This document shows positions 44,947-53,849 of a stretch of DNA of 64,000 nucleotides, one piece after another. How positions within the stretch are numbered: the stretch's first letter is position 1; each line of letters starts with the position of its first letter. This DNA is from Anatilimnocola aggregata (lineage in GTDB: Bacteria > Planctomycetota > Planctomycetia > Pirellulales > Pirellulaceae), in assembly GCF_007747655.1 (NCBI RefSeq), contig NZ_CP036274.1, forward strand, positions 5,580,001 through 5,644,000. Direction: 5' to 3'. Below the pieces are notes generated by a model, which saw nothing but the letters and a program-made list of their open reading frames with translations, was not told the DNA's origin and ran no database searches. Made by a program: the position numbers and the translations under genes.

Positions 44947-45030
44947 GCACTTGCGATCTTCAATCGCCGACTATAATTTGACAAACAGATAAAACTTTAC
45001 TCGATTCATTGAAAATACAAATATGTCGTC
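44947..45030 (+). promoter_or_regulatory. Promoter region of the NhaR-type regulator gene
   Basis: A TATAAT box lies at 44972-44977 with TTGCGA 15 bases before it (44951-44956), a possible promoter with short spacing. TTGACA is at 44978-44983. CAAACAGATAAAAC (44982-44995) and ATTGAAAATA follow and are shared with 43919-43932. A looser version (CAGATAA, then ATTGAAACTA) occurs upstream of the second NhaR-type gene (minus strand, 53424-53381). Confidence 0.4.
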
Positions 45031-45934
45031 GGAATGGCTCAACTACCATCACTTGCATTATTTCTGGGTCGTGGCGCGGGAAGGGAGTATCGTACGCGCC
45101 TGCGAGGTACTTCACCTTTCGCAGCCGACGATTTCGACGCAGTTGCAGCAACTCGAGCGGAGCCTGGGCGGTGAACTCTTCGAACGAAAAGGGCGTGGAC
45201 TGCAACTGACCGATCTGGGCCGAACGATCAAGCGCTATGCGGATGAGATTTTTACGCTGGGTAACGAGCTTACCGAAGTTGCTCGAGGCAGACCTGCCGG
45301 GCCTCACCGGCTATCCGTCGGAATCTCGGACGTAGTCGCCAAACTGATGGTCTACCGCCTTCTGTTGCCGGCACTCAAGCTTCCTGAGCCAGTCAAGCTA
45401 GTTTGTCGTGAAGGGCATTTAGAGGATTTATTGAAGGGGTTGGTCGCATTTGAGCTCGACGTCATCCTCAGCGATGCGCCGCTCAGTGCGGGTAGCCCAA
45501 TCAAAGCATTTAGTCACTTGCTGGGCGAATGCGGGGTGAGTATTTTTGGCACAGCGAAGTTGCGCCAAGCGTACAAGAAAGGTTTTCCCCAGTCTCTGAA
45601 TGGCGCGCCGTTGCTGCTGCCCGGGTCACAGACATTGACACGTCGCGCGCTGGATCAGTGGCTGGACGAGCAGCAGATCCATCCCCTTGTCACCGGTGAG
45701 TTTCAGGACACCGCGCTGATGAAGGTATTCGGGCAGGAAGGCATTGGCCTATTTCCAGGACCATCCGCAATCGAAGCGGAAGTCTGTCGGCAATATTCCG
45801 TGAAAGTTGTCGGTCGTATCGATCAGGTCCGCGAGCGCTACTATGCCATTTCAGTCGAACGCCGCTTGAAGAACTCGGCTGTGCTGGAGATCTCGCATGC
45901 GGCAAAGTCGCACGTCTTTCACATAGAAAAGTGA
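45023..45934 (+). CDS. LysR-family regulator, NhaR type
   Basis: A 303-residue LysR protein. The winged helix starts W-L-N-Y-H-H-L-H-Y-F-W-V-V-A-R-E-G-S and has the recognition region L-S-Q-P-T-I-S-T-Q-L-Q-Q-L-E. Effector-domain marks such as R-L-S-V-G-I-S-D-V-V-A-K, V-C-R-E-G-H-L-E-D-L-L and F-S-H-L-L-G-E match NhaR, which activates Na+/H+ antiport and other genes in response to Na+ in E. coli. It is a paralogue of the regulator at 52435. With a Na+-dependent bicarbonate permease downstream (46511), a sodium-linked role is attractive but unproven. Confidence 0.9.
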   Translation: MSSEWLNYHHLHYFWVVAREGSIVRACEVLHLSQPTISTQLQQLERSLGGELFERKGRGLQLTDLGRTIKRYADEIFTLGNELTEVARGRPAGPHRLSVGISDVVAKLMVYRLLLPALKLPEPVKLVCREGHLEDLLKGLVAFELDVILSDAPLSAGSPIKAFSHLLGECGVSIFGTAKLRQAYKKGFPQSLNGAPLLLPGSQTLTRRALDQWLDEQQIHPLVTGEFQDTALMKVFGQEGIGLFPGPSAIEAEVCRQYSVKVVGRIDQVRERYYAISVERRLKNSAVLEISHAAKSHVFHIEK

Positions 45935-46154
45935 AGTCCTTGCGGAGACGTTTTCGAGCGAGGGAATTCCACGAAAAAAGTGAGCCCCAAAGAGGACGCT
46001 CCGGCAGAACTCGCACTTCCGGCTTCTTTGGCAGCTGGAAGCTATCGTTGGTGACGTTTTTATTTTTCGCCGGTGAAATGCTCGATTGCATTCAGGTTGG
46101 CGACGCTCATGAGTCGCGGTATCTGCTCAAAAACCGCGAGTGGCGATCCGGCAC

Positions 46155-46499
46155 TCAGCCCCGCGAATTTCGTTTGGATTGATGAAGCAGTTCGAGGATC
46201 TGGCCCACTGAGCAGTGAGCCTCAAGTGGATGTCGCAAGGGCTGCTCGACCTGCAGATGATAGACGTTTCGTCGACCTTTTTTTTCGACCTTAAGGCATC
46301 GCGCCTCGGCAAGTTCCGCCACGATTTTCTGCACCATTCGCTCGGTAATTCCTACGCGGTCTGCTACGTCTCGAAGACGAATCTCCGGCTCTTGATAAAT
46401 GCACCACAGTACGTGGGTGTGATTCGTCAAAAACGTCCACGGCGCAGCAACGGTTCCGATGGAAGAGGATGAGGCGGCGGTTTTCTTGTTTTTCTTCAT
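46155..46499 (-). CDS. Winged-helix DNA-binding protein divergent from sbtA
   Basis: A 114-residue protein. After a Lys/Ser-rich start comes a winged helix-turn-helix: N-H-T-H-V-L-W-C-I-Y-Q-E-P, R-L-R-D-V-A-D-R-V-G-I-T-E-R-M-V-Q-K-I-V-A-E-L and a wing K-K-G-R-R-N-V-Y-H-L. This layout is seen in small MarR/ArsR-like planctomycete and proteobacterial regulators. No ligand domain is present. It starts 12 bases from the sbtA start on the other strand, so it is a good candidate regulator of sbtA-sbtB-CA. The ATG at 46499 is preferred; an upstream start at 46616 would overlap sbtA. Confidence 0.75.
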   Translation of the reverse strand: MKKNKKTAASSSSIGTVAAPWTFLTNHTHVLWCIYQEPEIRLRDVADRVGITERMVQKIVAELAEARCLKVEKKGRRNVYHLQVEQPLRHPLEAHCSVGQILELLHQSKRNSRG

Positions 46500-46510
46500 G
46501 AGCGGGCCTT

Positions 46511-47638
46511 GTGGCAACCGAGATGACTGGATACAAGATTCACGAAACACATTTCGCGAATCATAATACCGAGGATGCCGGGGTGGTCGAAACGCTTTTA
46601 CAGAACTTGAGGTCACCGTTTACGCTGGCATTCGCTCTGGGCATCCTGGCGCGACTCGTGAAGAGCGAGCTGAGCATGCCACGCGACATCTACGCTGCGA
46701 TTTCAATTTACTTGCTGCTGGCCCTAGGCCTCAAGGGACGCGTTGAACTGTCGCATAGCTCGTTCGACACACTACTTTGGCCGATCCTGGTGACGCTTGC
46801 CCTCGGTTGCATCACCCCAATCATTGCCTATCTTGTGCTTCGTCGAATCGGCAAGTTCGGCATTGCCGACGCAGCGGGAATCGCTGCCCACTATGGCTCC
46901 GTTTCGGCGGTCACTTTCATCGCCGCTCAGCAGTTTGTCGCCGCGGCTGGCACGCCTGCGGAAGGCTTCATGCCAACACTCCTCACCTTGCTGGAAAGCC
47001 CGGGTATTCACATTGCGATTGGCATCGGAGCCTTACAGCTAGCTCGGGAGTCAGCAGCAAAGTCACAGGCAACTGTCCGTTCCGCGCGGACCAGTCGCGC
47101 TGAAACTTCGAGTGCGGGGCCCCAAAACTCCGAACACAGTGAGCCTCGGCCCATGTCTCACGTGTTGCACGAAGTGCTCACTTCACGGTCGATGATTCTG
47201 CTGGTCGGAGGCCTGGTCGTGGGCTTCTGCATGGGAGGCAAGGGCTATGAACCTATTAAGCCTTTCTTCGAAGGGATGTTCAAAGGCGCGCTGGTCCTGT
47301 TTCTGCTGGAAATGGGGATTGTCGCGGGCTCTCGACTGGGCGACCTGCGACGTGCCGGCCCCTTTCTGCTGGCCTTTGGAATTCTGCTGCCCATCGTCCA
47401 CGGCACTCTCGGGGTCCTGCTTGGACACTGGGCGGGCTTGTCGATTGGTGGCACCGCAGTGCTGGGGACCATGGCGGCGAGCGCTTCCTATATCGCGGCT
47501 CCGCCTGCTGTGCGGATGACGCTGCCACAAGCGAACCCTACTTTCTCCCTGACCGCTGCGCTCGCCATCACCTTTCCCTTCAATCTGCTGGCGGGCATTC
47601 CTTTGTATTACTTTCTGGCTCAGCAACTGCATGGCTAA
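46511..47638 (+). CDS. sbtA: Sodium-dependent bicarbonate transport family permease (SbtA-like)
   Basis: A 375-residue membrane protein of the SbtA (DUF897) family. Marks are L-L-Q-N-L-R-S-P-F-T-L-A-F-A-L-G-I-L-A, S-E-L-S-M-P-R-D-I-Y, Y-L-L-L-A-L-G-L-K-G, A-A-H-Y-G-S-V-S-A-V-T-F and the second-half A-A-S-A-S-Y-I-A-A-P-P-A-V-R. In cyanobacteria SbtA takes up HCO3- with Na+. The annotated start is GTG at 46511; ATG at 46523 is equally good. sbtB and a carbonic anhydrase follow at once. Transport of another small anion such as sulfate cannot be excluded, given the cysD gene downstream. Confidence 0.9.
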   Translation: MATEMTGYKIHETHFANHNTEDAGVVETLLQNLRSPFTLAFALGILARLVKSELSMPRDIYAAISIYLLLALGLKGRVELSHSSFDTLLWPILVTLALGCITPIIAYLVLRRIGKFGIADAAGIAAHYGSVSAVTFIAAQQFVAAAGTPAEGFMPTLLTLLESPGIHIAIGIGALQLARESAAKSQATVRSARTSRAETSSAGPQNSEHSEPRPMSHVLHEVLTSRSMILLVGGLVVGFCMGGKGYEPIKPFFEGMFKGALVLFLLEMGIVAGSRLGDLRRAGPFLLAFGILLPIVHGTLGVLLGHWAGLSIGGTAVLGTMAASASYIAAPPAVRMTLPQANPTFSLTAALAITFPFNLLAGIPLYYFLAQQLHG

Positions 47639-47654
47639 CTCTGGAGATTTCGCA

Positions 47655-47957
47655 ATGGAAACGCATGCTTTACCGCTACTAACCATCATCGGCGAAGCGG
47701 TCCTCCGCGAACGGCTCATCGAAGAAATTACGCGGGCCGGTGCCAAGGGCTACACCATTTCAGCCGCCGAGGGAGAAGGTCCCCGGCACATTCGCTCGGG
47801 CGATATGCCAGGCGAAAATATCCGGATTGAAACCATCACAACGCCGCAGATTGCCGACGATCTCCTTTCGCGGCTTGCCGCGGACTACTTTCCCCACTAC
47901 GCCATTATCGCCTTTGTTTCCCAAGTCCGAATCATCCGAGGAGATCACTATGTTTAG
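47655..47957 (+). CDS. sbtB: PII-like SbtB-type regulatory protein
   Basis: A 100-residue protein resembling the PII-like SbtB family: L-T-I-I-G-E-A-V-L-R-E-R-L-I-E-E-I near the N-terminus, G-A-K-G-Y-T-I-S-A-A-E-G-E-G, a T-loop-like region and a final strand I-I-A-F-V-S-Q-V-R-I-I-R-G-D-H-Y. In cyanobacteria SbtB binds SbtA and adenine nucleotides and closes the permease. I chose the ATG at 47655 with GGAG 8 bases upstream; the frame also starts at 47631, overlapping sbtA. It overlaps the start of the carbonic anhydrase gene by 8 bases, so the three genes are coupled. Confidence 0.87.
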   Translation: METHALPLLTIIGEAVLRERLIEEITRAGAKGYTISAAEGEGPRHIRSGDMPGENIRIETITTPQIADDLLSRLAADYFPHYAIIAFVSQVRIIRGDHYV

Positions 47958-48684
47958 GCGCTGGTCACAACAACCCGTTGTTCAACCGCTGCCATCGGAA
48001 CTGGCATCGCGTTGTAATTTTGGGCTGGCTGCGGCTGGCGTTTGCACAGCCGTGGCAGCTTGGAGCGGCATTTCGGATCGCCCCGTTCAGGCGGCTGAAC
48101 AGCCCATGCAGGAATCGCCACAAGCGGCGCTTGAGATGTTGTACGGAGGCAATCAGCGCTTTGCCGACGGCAAATCACTCGCCGCGCATCGTGACATCGA
48201 ACGAGTCCGGGCGGTGGCACCGCGTCAGGCACCCTATGCGGCATTTCTCGGATGCGCCGATTCTCGAGTTCCGATTGAAATCGTCTTCGATCAGGGCTTC
48301 GGCGATTTGTTTGTGACCCGCATCGCCGGCAATGTCGCCTCCAGCGAAATCATCGGCAGTTTGGAATTCGGCACGTTAGTGCTCGGTGCGAAGGTGCTCT
48401 ACGTGCTTGGACACACGAACTGCGGCGCTGTCTCCGCTACGCTCCAAGCGGAAGAAGTCCCAGGGCAGATCAGCGGACTCTTTCAGCACATTCGTCCTGC
48501 CGTGAAAGCCGGCAAAGGCGATTTGCGGCGCTCGATTGAAGAGAACGTTCGCAATCAGGCTCAACTCATCGCCGAGTCGTCGCCCGTAATTGGACGCCTG
48601 CTGCGGGACAAAAAGCTGCAGGTGGCTGGCGGAGTCTATGACTTGGGAAGCGGAATAGTCACTCCGGTGCGGATTGAATTGTGA
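47950..48684 (+). CDS. Exported beta-carbonic anhydrase
   Basis: A 244-residue beta-class carbonic anhydrase, CO2 + H2O to HCO3- + H+. The zinc ligands are readable: C102 and D104 with R106 in G-C-A-D-S-R-V-P, H155 and C158 in G-H-T-N-C-G-A. An N-terminal segment of about 50 residues has a basic start (M-F-R-R-W), a hydrophobic stretch (F-G-L-A-A-A-G-V-C-T-A-V-A-A-W) and an A-A-E-Q end, which looks like a signal peptide or anchor. So the enzyme probably acts outside the cytoplasm. The ATG at 47950 lies inside the sbtB end and has GGAG 8 bases upstream. Feeding bicarbonate to SbtA is the natural role (inference). Confidence 0.92.
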   Translation: MFRRWSQQPVVQPLPSELASRCNFGLAAAGVCTAVAAWSGISDRPVQAAEQPMQESPQAALEMLYGGNQRFADGKSLAAHRDIERVRAVAPRQAPYAAFLGCADSRVPIEIVFDQGFGDLFVTRIAGNVASSEIIGSLEFGTLVLGAKVLYVLGHTNCGAVSATLQAEEVPGQISGLFQHIRPAVKAGKGDLRRSIEENVRNQAQLIAESSPVIGRLLRDKKLQVAGGVYDLGSGIVTPVRIEL

Positions 48685-48837
48685 GATAAATGATGGTTCG
48701 ACGCACCCTTCGCTTCGCGCGTACCCCCCCCCAACTACTTTATCTTCGATTGTGCCGGCAAGGTCCAGAAGGTTAAAGTCGCTGGCCTTGACAAAAACTT
48801 GCCGATGACAGGAATTACAACTCGCAGGAATTTGCTT

Positions 48838-49797
48838 ATGAACTCGATTGTCAACCAACCTGAATCAGTCTTAGTCGACTCCGACACCTTGTCGGAACGC
48901 ATGACCCATCTGCGTCAACTGGAAGCCGAAAGCATTTACATCTTGCGTGAAGTGGCGGAGTCGTTCGAACGTCCGGTGTTGCTCTATTCCATTGGCAAGG
49001 ACTCCAGCGTGATGCTGCATTTAGCCAGGAAGGCTTTTTTTCCGGACAAGCCTCCGTTTCCGCTGCTGCACATCGATTCTACTTGGGAGTTTCGCGAAAT
49101 GATCGAACTTCGCGAATCGTACGTTCGTCGAGAACTGGGGCTTGATCTTATTGTTCACCTGAATGAGGACGGTATCCGAGACGGTGTCAACCCCTTCGAT
49201 TTCAGCAGTCCGGTTTACACCGATATCATGCGCACTCAGCCGCTCAAACAGGCCCTCGACAAGTATCAGTTTGACGCGGCGATTGGTGGCGGGCGACGAG
49301 ATGAGGAACGATCGCGTGCCAAGGAACGCATCTTCTCATTCCGGGATCAGCAGCACCGCTGGGATCCAAAAAACCAACGGCCGGAGCTCTGGGACCTGTA
49401 CAACACCTGGGTTCATCGCAGCCAGGGCATTCGCGTCTTCCCGCTCTCGAACTGGACCGAACTGGATGTTTGGCAATACATCGAACTCGAGAGTATTCCG
49501 ATCGTCCCGCTCTATTTTGCCAAATCCCGGCCGATCGTCGAGCGTGACGGTAACTTGATCATGGTCGATGACGACCGGATGAGGTTGGTGGAAAGTGAAA
49601 AGCCAGAATTGAAACAAGTGCGATTCCGCACGTTGGGCTGTTATCCGGTGACGGGCGCGGTTGTCTCACAAGCTACGAATGTGCTTGAAATTGTTCACGA
49701 ACTCTTGACCACGCGGCTGTCCGAACGCCAAGGACGCACGATTGATCGAGATGAAAACGCCGCCATGGAACGCAAAAAACGTGAAGGTTACTTCTAG
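48838..49797 (+). CDS. cysD: Sulfate adenylyltransferase subunit 2
   Basis: A 319-residue PP-loop enzyme: the loop is [18 protein letters not shown]. Family segments [29 protein letters not shown] and [18 protein letters not shown] follow. CysD with the CysN GTPase makes adenosine 5'-phosphosulfate from sulfate and ATP. The ATG at 48838 has AGGAA 8 bases upstream; a longer frame starts at 48799. It ends 24 bases before cysNC. The gene itself looks intact, although its partner carries a nonsense codon. Confidence 0.93.
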   Translation: MNSIVNQPESVLVDSDTLSERMTHLRQLEAESIYILREVAESFERPVLLYSIGKDSSVMLHLARKAFFPDKPPFPLLHIDSTWEFREMIELRESYVRRELGLDLIVHLNEDGIRDGVNPFDFSSPVYTDIMRTQPLKQALDKYQFDAAIGGGRRDEERSRAKERIFSFRDQQHRWDPKNQRPELWDLYNTWVHRSQGIRVFPLSNWTELDVWQYIELESIPIVPLYFAKSRPIVERDGNLIMVDDDRMRLVESEKPELKQVRFRTLGCYPVTGAVVSQATNVLEIVHELLTTRLSERQGRTIDRDENAAMERKKREGYF

Positions 49798-49821
49798 ACC
49801 ACGAAGGAAAGCTCATTTGCC

Positions 49822-51795
49822 ATGATCGAAACTCAGCCCCTGGAAACGATAGGTGATACTCGCGACTTCCTCGAAGCGCATCGCGTCAAGCAACTATTGC
49901 GGTTCATGACTTGCGGAAGTGTTGATGATGGTAAGAGTACGCTGATCGGGCGGTTGTTGCTTGAGACAGGTGCCGTCTACGACGACCAGTTGGTGGCCTT
50001 GCAGCAGGACACCGCAAAGCATGGAACCACCAAGTTTCCATTTGATCCGGCATTGTTGCTTGATGGTCTTGAGGACGAGCGTCAGCAGGGGATTACCATT
50101 GATGTAGCGTATCGATATTGCCATACCGCAAAGCGAAAATTCATCATTGCGGACGCGCCCGGCCATGAACAATATACGCGTAACATGGCGACGGCGGCCT
50201 CAACCGCCGATCTGGCGATTATTCTCGTCGACGCCCGCAAAGGTTTGTTAACCCAGACTCGGCGACATAGCTTTATCGTGGCGTTGCTCGGCGTGCCGCA
50301 CGTGATCCTCGCCGTCAATAAGATGGATCTCGTCTATTTTCGACGGGAAGTTTTCGACAGCATTTGCCTTGCTTATCGTGAATTTTCCCAAGAATTAAAG
50401 ATTCCCGAAATTCAGTTCGTGCCTCTCTCCGGCTTGCTCGGCGATAACGTAACCAAACTAAGTCCGAACATGCCGTGATACGCTGGGAACCCACTGTTGC
50501 AAATCCTGGAAAACACCCAACTTCACGCAAGCAAGGCCTGTCAGGATTTGCGATTCCCAGTGCAGCGAGTCAACCGACCGGACTCAAGTTTTCGCGGTTA
50601 TAGCGGCACAGTAGTTTCAGGCAGCGTGCGGGTCGGCGACGAAGTGATTGTGTTACCCGCCCAGAAACGGAGCCGCGTGCACTCCATTGTTACTTTCGAT
50701 GGTGAACTTCTGCGAGCCGTCACCGGTTCGGCGGTGACGTTGACTCTGGAGGATGAGATCGATGTGTCGCGAGGGGATATGATTGTGCATCCCGGCAACT
50801 TACCACGCGTCGGCAGGCAACTCGAAGCACAGCTGGTGTGGATGTCGGAGCAATCGCTGTTGCCAGGTAAGTCCTACTGGTTCAAGCAGACGACTCGCCG
50901 GTCTCGTGCCGAGGTTCAAGTGGTGTCCCACCGTATTGACGTAAACTCGCTTCAGAAAGTCGGAGCAGCGACACTCAAGCTTAACGAAATCGGCCGCTGC
51001 CAACTTGCTGTTCATGATCCGGTGATGCACGACCCTTATCAGGAGAATCGGAAGACTGGCGCATTCGTGCTCGTTGATCGTGTATCCCACGAAACGGTTG
51101 CGGCCGGAATGATTCTCGATCCTGCCACGGACTCGCATCGATCCGATGCCTGGTCAAGCAGACTACGGAGCAATCGGTTGGAGTTTGCGCCCAGCCAAGT
51201 CTCCGCTGACTCGCGTCGCGAGCGATTCGGCCATTCACCTCTTACCGTCTTAATCACGGGCTTAAGCGGTTCCGGGAAAACGACCATTGCTTGCGCGTTA
51301 GAAAAGCAACTGTTCGCGGCTGGGCGCGCGGTCATGGTTCTCGATGGGCAGAATCTAAGACACGGGATCAGCCGTGACTTAGGATTTTCCACGGAAGAAC
51401 GATCCGAAAACCTACGCCGTGCTGCAGAAATTGCGCGGCTCGTGAATGAAGCAGGCTTGATCTGTATCGCCGCCTTTGTGGCTCCTGATGCCACGATTCG
51501 AGCCAAGGCCAAGCAGGTGATCGGCACCGACCGCCTGTTTCACGTTCATTTGACGGCTCCGCTGGAAGTTTGTCGCGTACGTGACGCATCGGGCCGCTAC
51601 GGGGCTGCCGATCGTGGCGAAATCGTCAGTTTTCCGGGTGTCACCTCACCTTACGAAATCCCTGTGGATGCCGACCTCATTATTCCAAGCCATGAATGGC
51701 CACTAGAGCAATGCGTAGCAGAGATTGAGCAATGCTTGCAACGTGGGCTCGGAGGTGGCTCTGCTTCACCGTCACAGCATCAGAGGTTGGGCTAG
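49822..51795 (+). pseudogene. cysNC: Bifunctional sulfate adenylyltransferase subunit 1/adenylylsulfate kinase with an in-frame TGA
   Basis: One continuous frame of 658 codons is broken only by TGA at 50476-50478. The first part has the GTPase motifs [17 protein letters not shown] and N-K-M-D, and ends L-S-P-N-M-P. After the TGA it continues Y-A-G-N-P-L-L-Q-I-L-E, exactly the next CysN motif, where relatives have M-P-W-Y. So TGA stands for TGG (Trp). The remainder has the elongation-factor-like domains and a C-terminal APS kinase with Walker A G-L-S-G-S-G-K-T-T. The kinase half could still be made from a downstream start. Real mutation or sequencing error cannot be told. Confidence 0.88.
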
Positions 51796-51826
51796 TCTGT
51801 TCAATCCAAATTACCGATAAACGAAA

Positions 51827-52391
51827 ATGAATGATAAAAGGGCAGGAACGATGAAGAAACCACAAGATCTCTCGCGAGGCCGACTGTTTTGTATTCCTCG
51901 CCACTACTGCCGCAATTCTGCGGCTGTCACGCAGGCACGCAGTCTTTGGCTCGTATGGTCGGATGTTGCAATGAATCGCGCAATCGCCAGGATTCAAAAG
52001 ATCGACTCGGCCGTCATTCTCCCTATGCCTGCCGGCTTATGGAAAGGGGAACGCGAACTCGAACTCAGTACGAGCAGTGATTTGGAGAATACGATCATCC
52101 GCTGGCGCGCTCGCGACCTTGTGATTTGTGGCCACTCGGCAAGGAGGGAAGGCGAACGGACAGTTGGCAAGCAGGCATTGCTGGATCGCGTGCGACGCTC
52201 AATTGGGCTGAACCAGCTCTGCAGGACTGCATTGTTGAACCAACTGCAAATCCTCCGAGAGGAGCCTTCTCGATCGCCAGATCGAGAACGGCGAATTGAC
52301 ACTTCACGGGCTGTTCTACAATGTCGAAAGCGATACTTTTTCACGTTACAACGAGGAAACGGGCGAGTTCCAAGCACTCGATGCAGTTTAG
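51827..52391 (+). pseudogene. Decayed beta-carbonic anhydrase
   Basis: The frame from 51827 contains pieces of a beta-carbonic anhydrase: D-L-E-N-T-I-I-R-W-R-A-R-D-L-V-I-C-G-H-S, where the active-site His precedes a Cys in intact enzymes, then a jump to L-N-Q-L-Q-I-L-R-E-E-P-S. After a one-base shift near 52262 the true C-terminus appears in another frame: G-E-L-T-L-H-G-L-F-Y-N-V, then S-D-T-F-S-R-Y-N-E and a TAG at 52389-52391. The zinc-binding Cys after G-H-S is lost (G-H-S-A-R-R). It lies between cysNC and the second NhaR-type gene. Confidence 0.75.
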
Positions 52392-52434
52392 AAGTGGATC
52401 AAATGGGATAGGAAGTCCCCGAGTTCACTGCCCT

Positions 52435-53331
52435 TTACTGCAACCTCTTGCGAGCAGCCTCAGAAATAGCCACGACGCCCGGATGCTTTAGCTTGCGCTC
52501 GGCTGAGATCGCATAGAACCGCTCTTTGATAGAGGGAATCTTGCCGATCAGTTCGACCCCATACATCGTTTCTACTTCGCTACGAATAGCTGCAGCGACC
52601 GCAAATACACCGACACCTGCTTTGCCCGCGATTTTCAGCATCGCACTATCCTCGAACTCCCCCCGGATTACCGGATGAAAATTGTGGTCGGCAAACCACA
52701 GATCAAGCGACCGGCGAAGCACGTTGTTATCCGTCGGCAATAACCAGGGTGCACGATCAAGTGAGTCGGGGAAATTCTCTTTAAGCCGCTGCGCAAGCTT
52801 TCGTTCTCCCAATATGACCACCTCAGATTCTCCCAGCAAATGCGAGAACGCCCGGACCTTCAAATTTGGATCGAGTGGTGTGTCCGAGAGAACCACGTCT
52901 AATCGGTGCACGGCCAAGTCGGCCACGAGCCCTGAAAAGTCCCCCTCCCGACAAACTAAACGCACTTGCTCCGGCATGTTGAGCGTGGGTTCGATCAGCT
53001 TGTAGGCGACAACTTTAGGCATCACGTCTTTGATGCCAACGCGAAACAGCAACGGTTGGCCCAACGGTCTCCCCCGCACCATATCGATGAGCTCCCGCCC
53101 CATCGCGAAGATTTCGCTTGCATATCGGTACACGGCCTCGCCCATCTCGGTAAGCACCAGTCCCCGCCCGGCCTTGCGAAACAAACGAACCCCCAAGGCC
53201 TTCTCCAACTCACGGATTTGGATGCTTACAGTCGCCGGCGTTACGTGCATAACTTCGCTGGCGCGGCTCACGCTGCCTTCGTGCGCGACGACCCAAAAGT
53301 AGAGTAAATGGTGGTAATTCAGCCAGTCCAT
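52435..53331 (-). CDS. LysR-family regulator, NhaR type (second copy)
   Basis: A 298-residue LysR protein starting M-D-W-L-N-Y-H-H-L-L-Y-F-W-V-V-A-H-E-G-S, clearly paralogous to the one at 45023. Shared marks are F-R-K-A-G-R-G-L-V-L-T in the wing, V-C-R-E-G-D-F-S-G-L-V in the effector domain and A-F-S-H-L-L-G-E-S. The ATG at 53331 has GAGG 5 bases upstream; the frame extends to 53370. It is convergent with the decayed carbonic anhydrase and divergent from the HPF gene. The target is unknown; the HPF-HtpX unit across the divergent promoter is the obvious candidate (inference). Confidence 0.9.
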   Translation of the reverse strand: MDWLNYHHLLYFWVVAHEGSVSRASEVMHVTPATVSIQIRELEKALGVRLFRKAGRGLVLTEMGEAVYRYASEIFAMGRELIDMVRGRPLGQPLLFRVGIKDVMPKVVAYKLIEPTLNMPEQVRLVCREGDFSGLVADLAVHRLDVVLSDTPLDPNLKVRAFSHLLGESEVVILGERKLAQRLKENFPDSLDRAPWLLPTDNNVLRRSLDLWFADHNFHPVIRGEFEDSAMLKIAGKAGVGVFAVAAAIRSEVETMYGVELIGKIPSIKERFYAISAERKLKHPGVVAISEAARKRLQ

Positions 53332-53466
53332 CGCAACCTCGCGAGCATGGCAACAGTTTGAAAAACTCAACGCTTTCGCATTGTAGTTTCAATCTTTATC
53401 GAGCGGCAGCAGCCGTATTATCTGAAAGAGACGAGTCGTCGTTTAACTCACCAAAGGGAATTGAAA

Positions 53467-53802
53467 ATGAAAGTCTTCGTTTACTCGAATGGCCTGGAAC
53501 TTTCGGAGAACTACCGTTTGACGCTCCACTCGCGCCTGGAGTCAGTCCTAAGTCACTTTGGCCGCAGCATCAATCGCGTGAACGTGTATTTGCAAGACGC
53601 CAACGGTCAGAAGGGCGGAGTTGACAAGGTCTGTCGGCTGGTAGTCCATCTACGGCGACAACCCAGTGTAGTGATCGAGGACCGCGATGCGGAGTTGGCT
53701 CCACTAATCGGCCGAGTGTTAGAGCGAGCCAGTCAAGTCACGCAGCGTAAATTCACCAGAAGGCGTTCTCGCAGCGGCGCTGGCAGCATGTCCGGCGGGT
53801 AA
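53467..53802 (+). CDS. HPF/RaiA-like ribosome-associated inhibitor
   Basis: A 111-residue protein resembling the short ribosome hibernation family: L-H-S-R-L-E-S-V-L-S-H-F-G-R-S-I-N-R-V-N-V-Y-L-Q-D, then V-C-R-L-V-V-H-L-R-R-Q-P, V-I-E-D-R-D and a basic C-terminal tail. These proteins bind the 30S decoding site and block translation in stationary phase. There is no long C-terminal dimerisation domain. The ATG at 53467 follows AAGGGAATTGAAA. It lies 47 bases before htpX. As ribosome hibernation goes with energy stress, this fits the neighbouring stress genes. Confidence 0.8.
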   Translation: MKVFVYSNGLELSENYRLTLHSRLESVLSHFGRSINRVNVYLQDANGQKGGVDKVCRLVVHLRRQPSVVIEDRDAELAPLIGRVLERASQVTQRKFTRRRSRSGAGSMSGG

Positions 53803-53849
53803 TCCTTCGCAAGTGAACATCAGCGCTCAGAACTCCGGGGATCATTAGC

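Noticed and set aside
50476-50478. TGA as selenocysteine or as recoded Trp
   Set aside because: The position is a conserved Trp, no selenoprotein is expected here, and TGA is used as a normal stop in many neighbouring genes, so recoding is unlikely.
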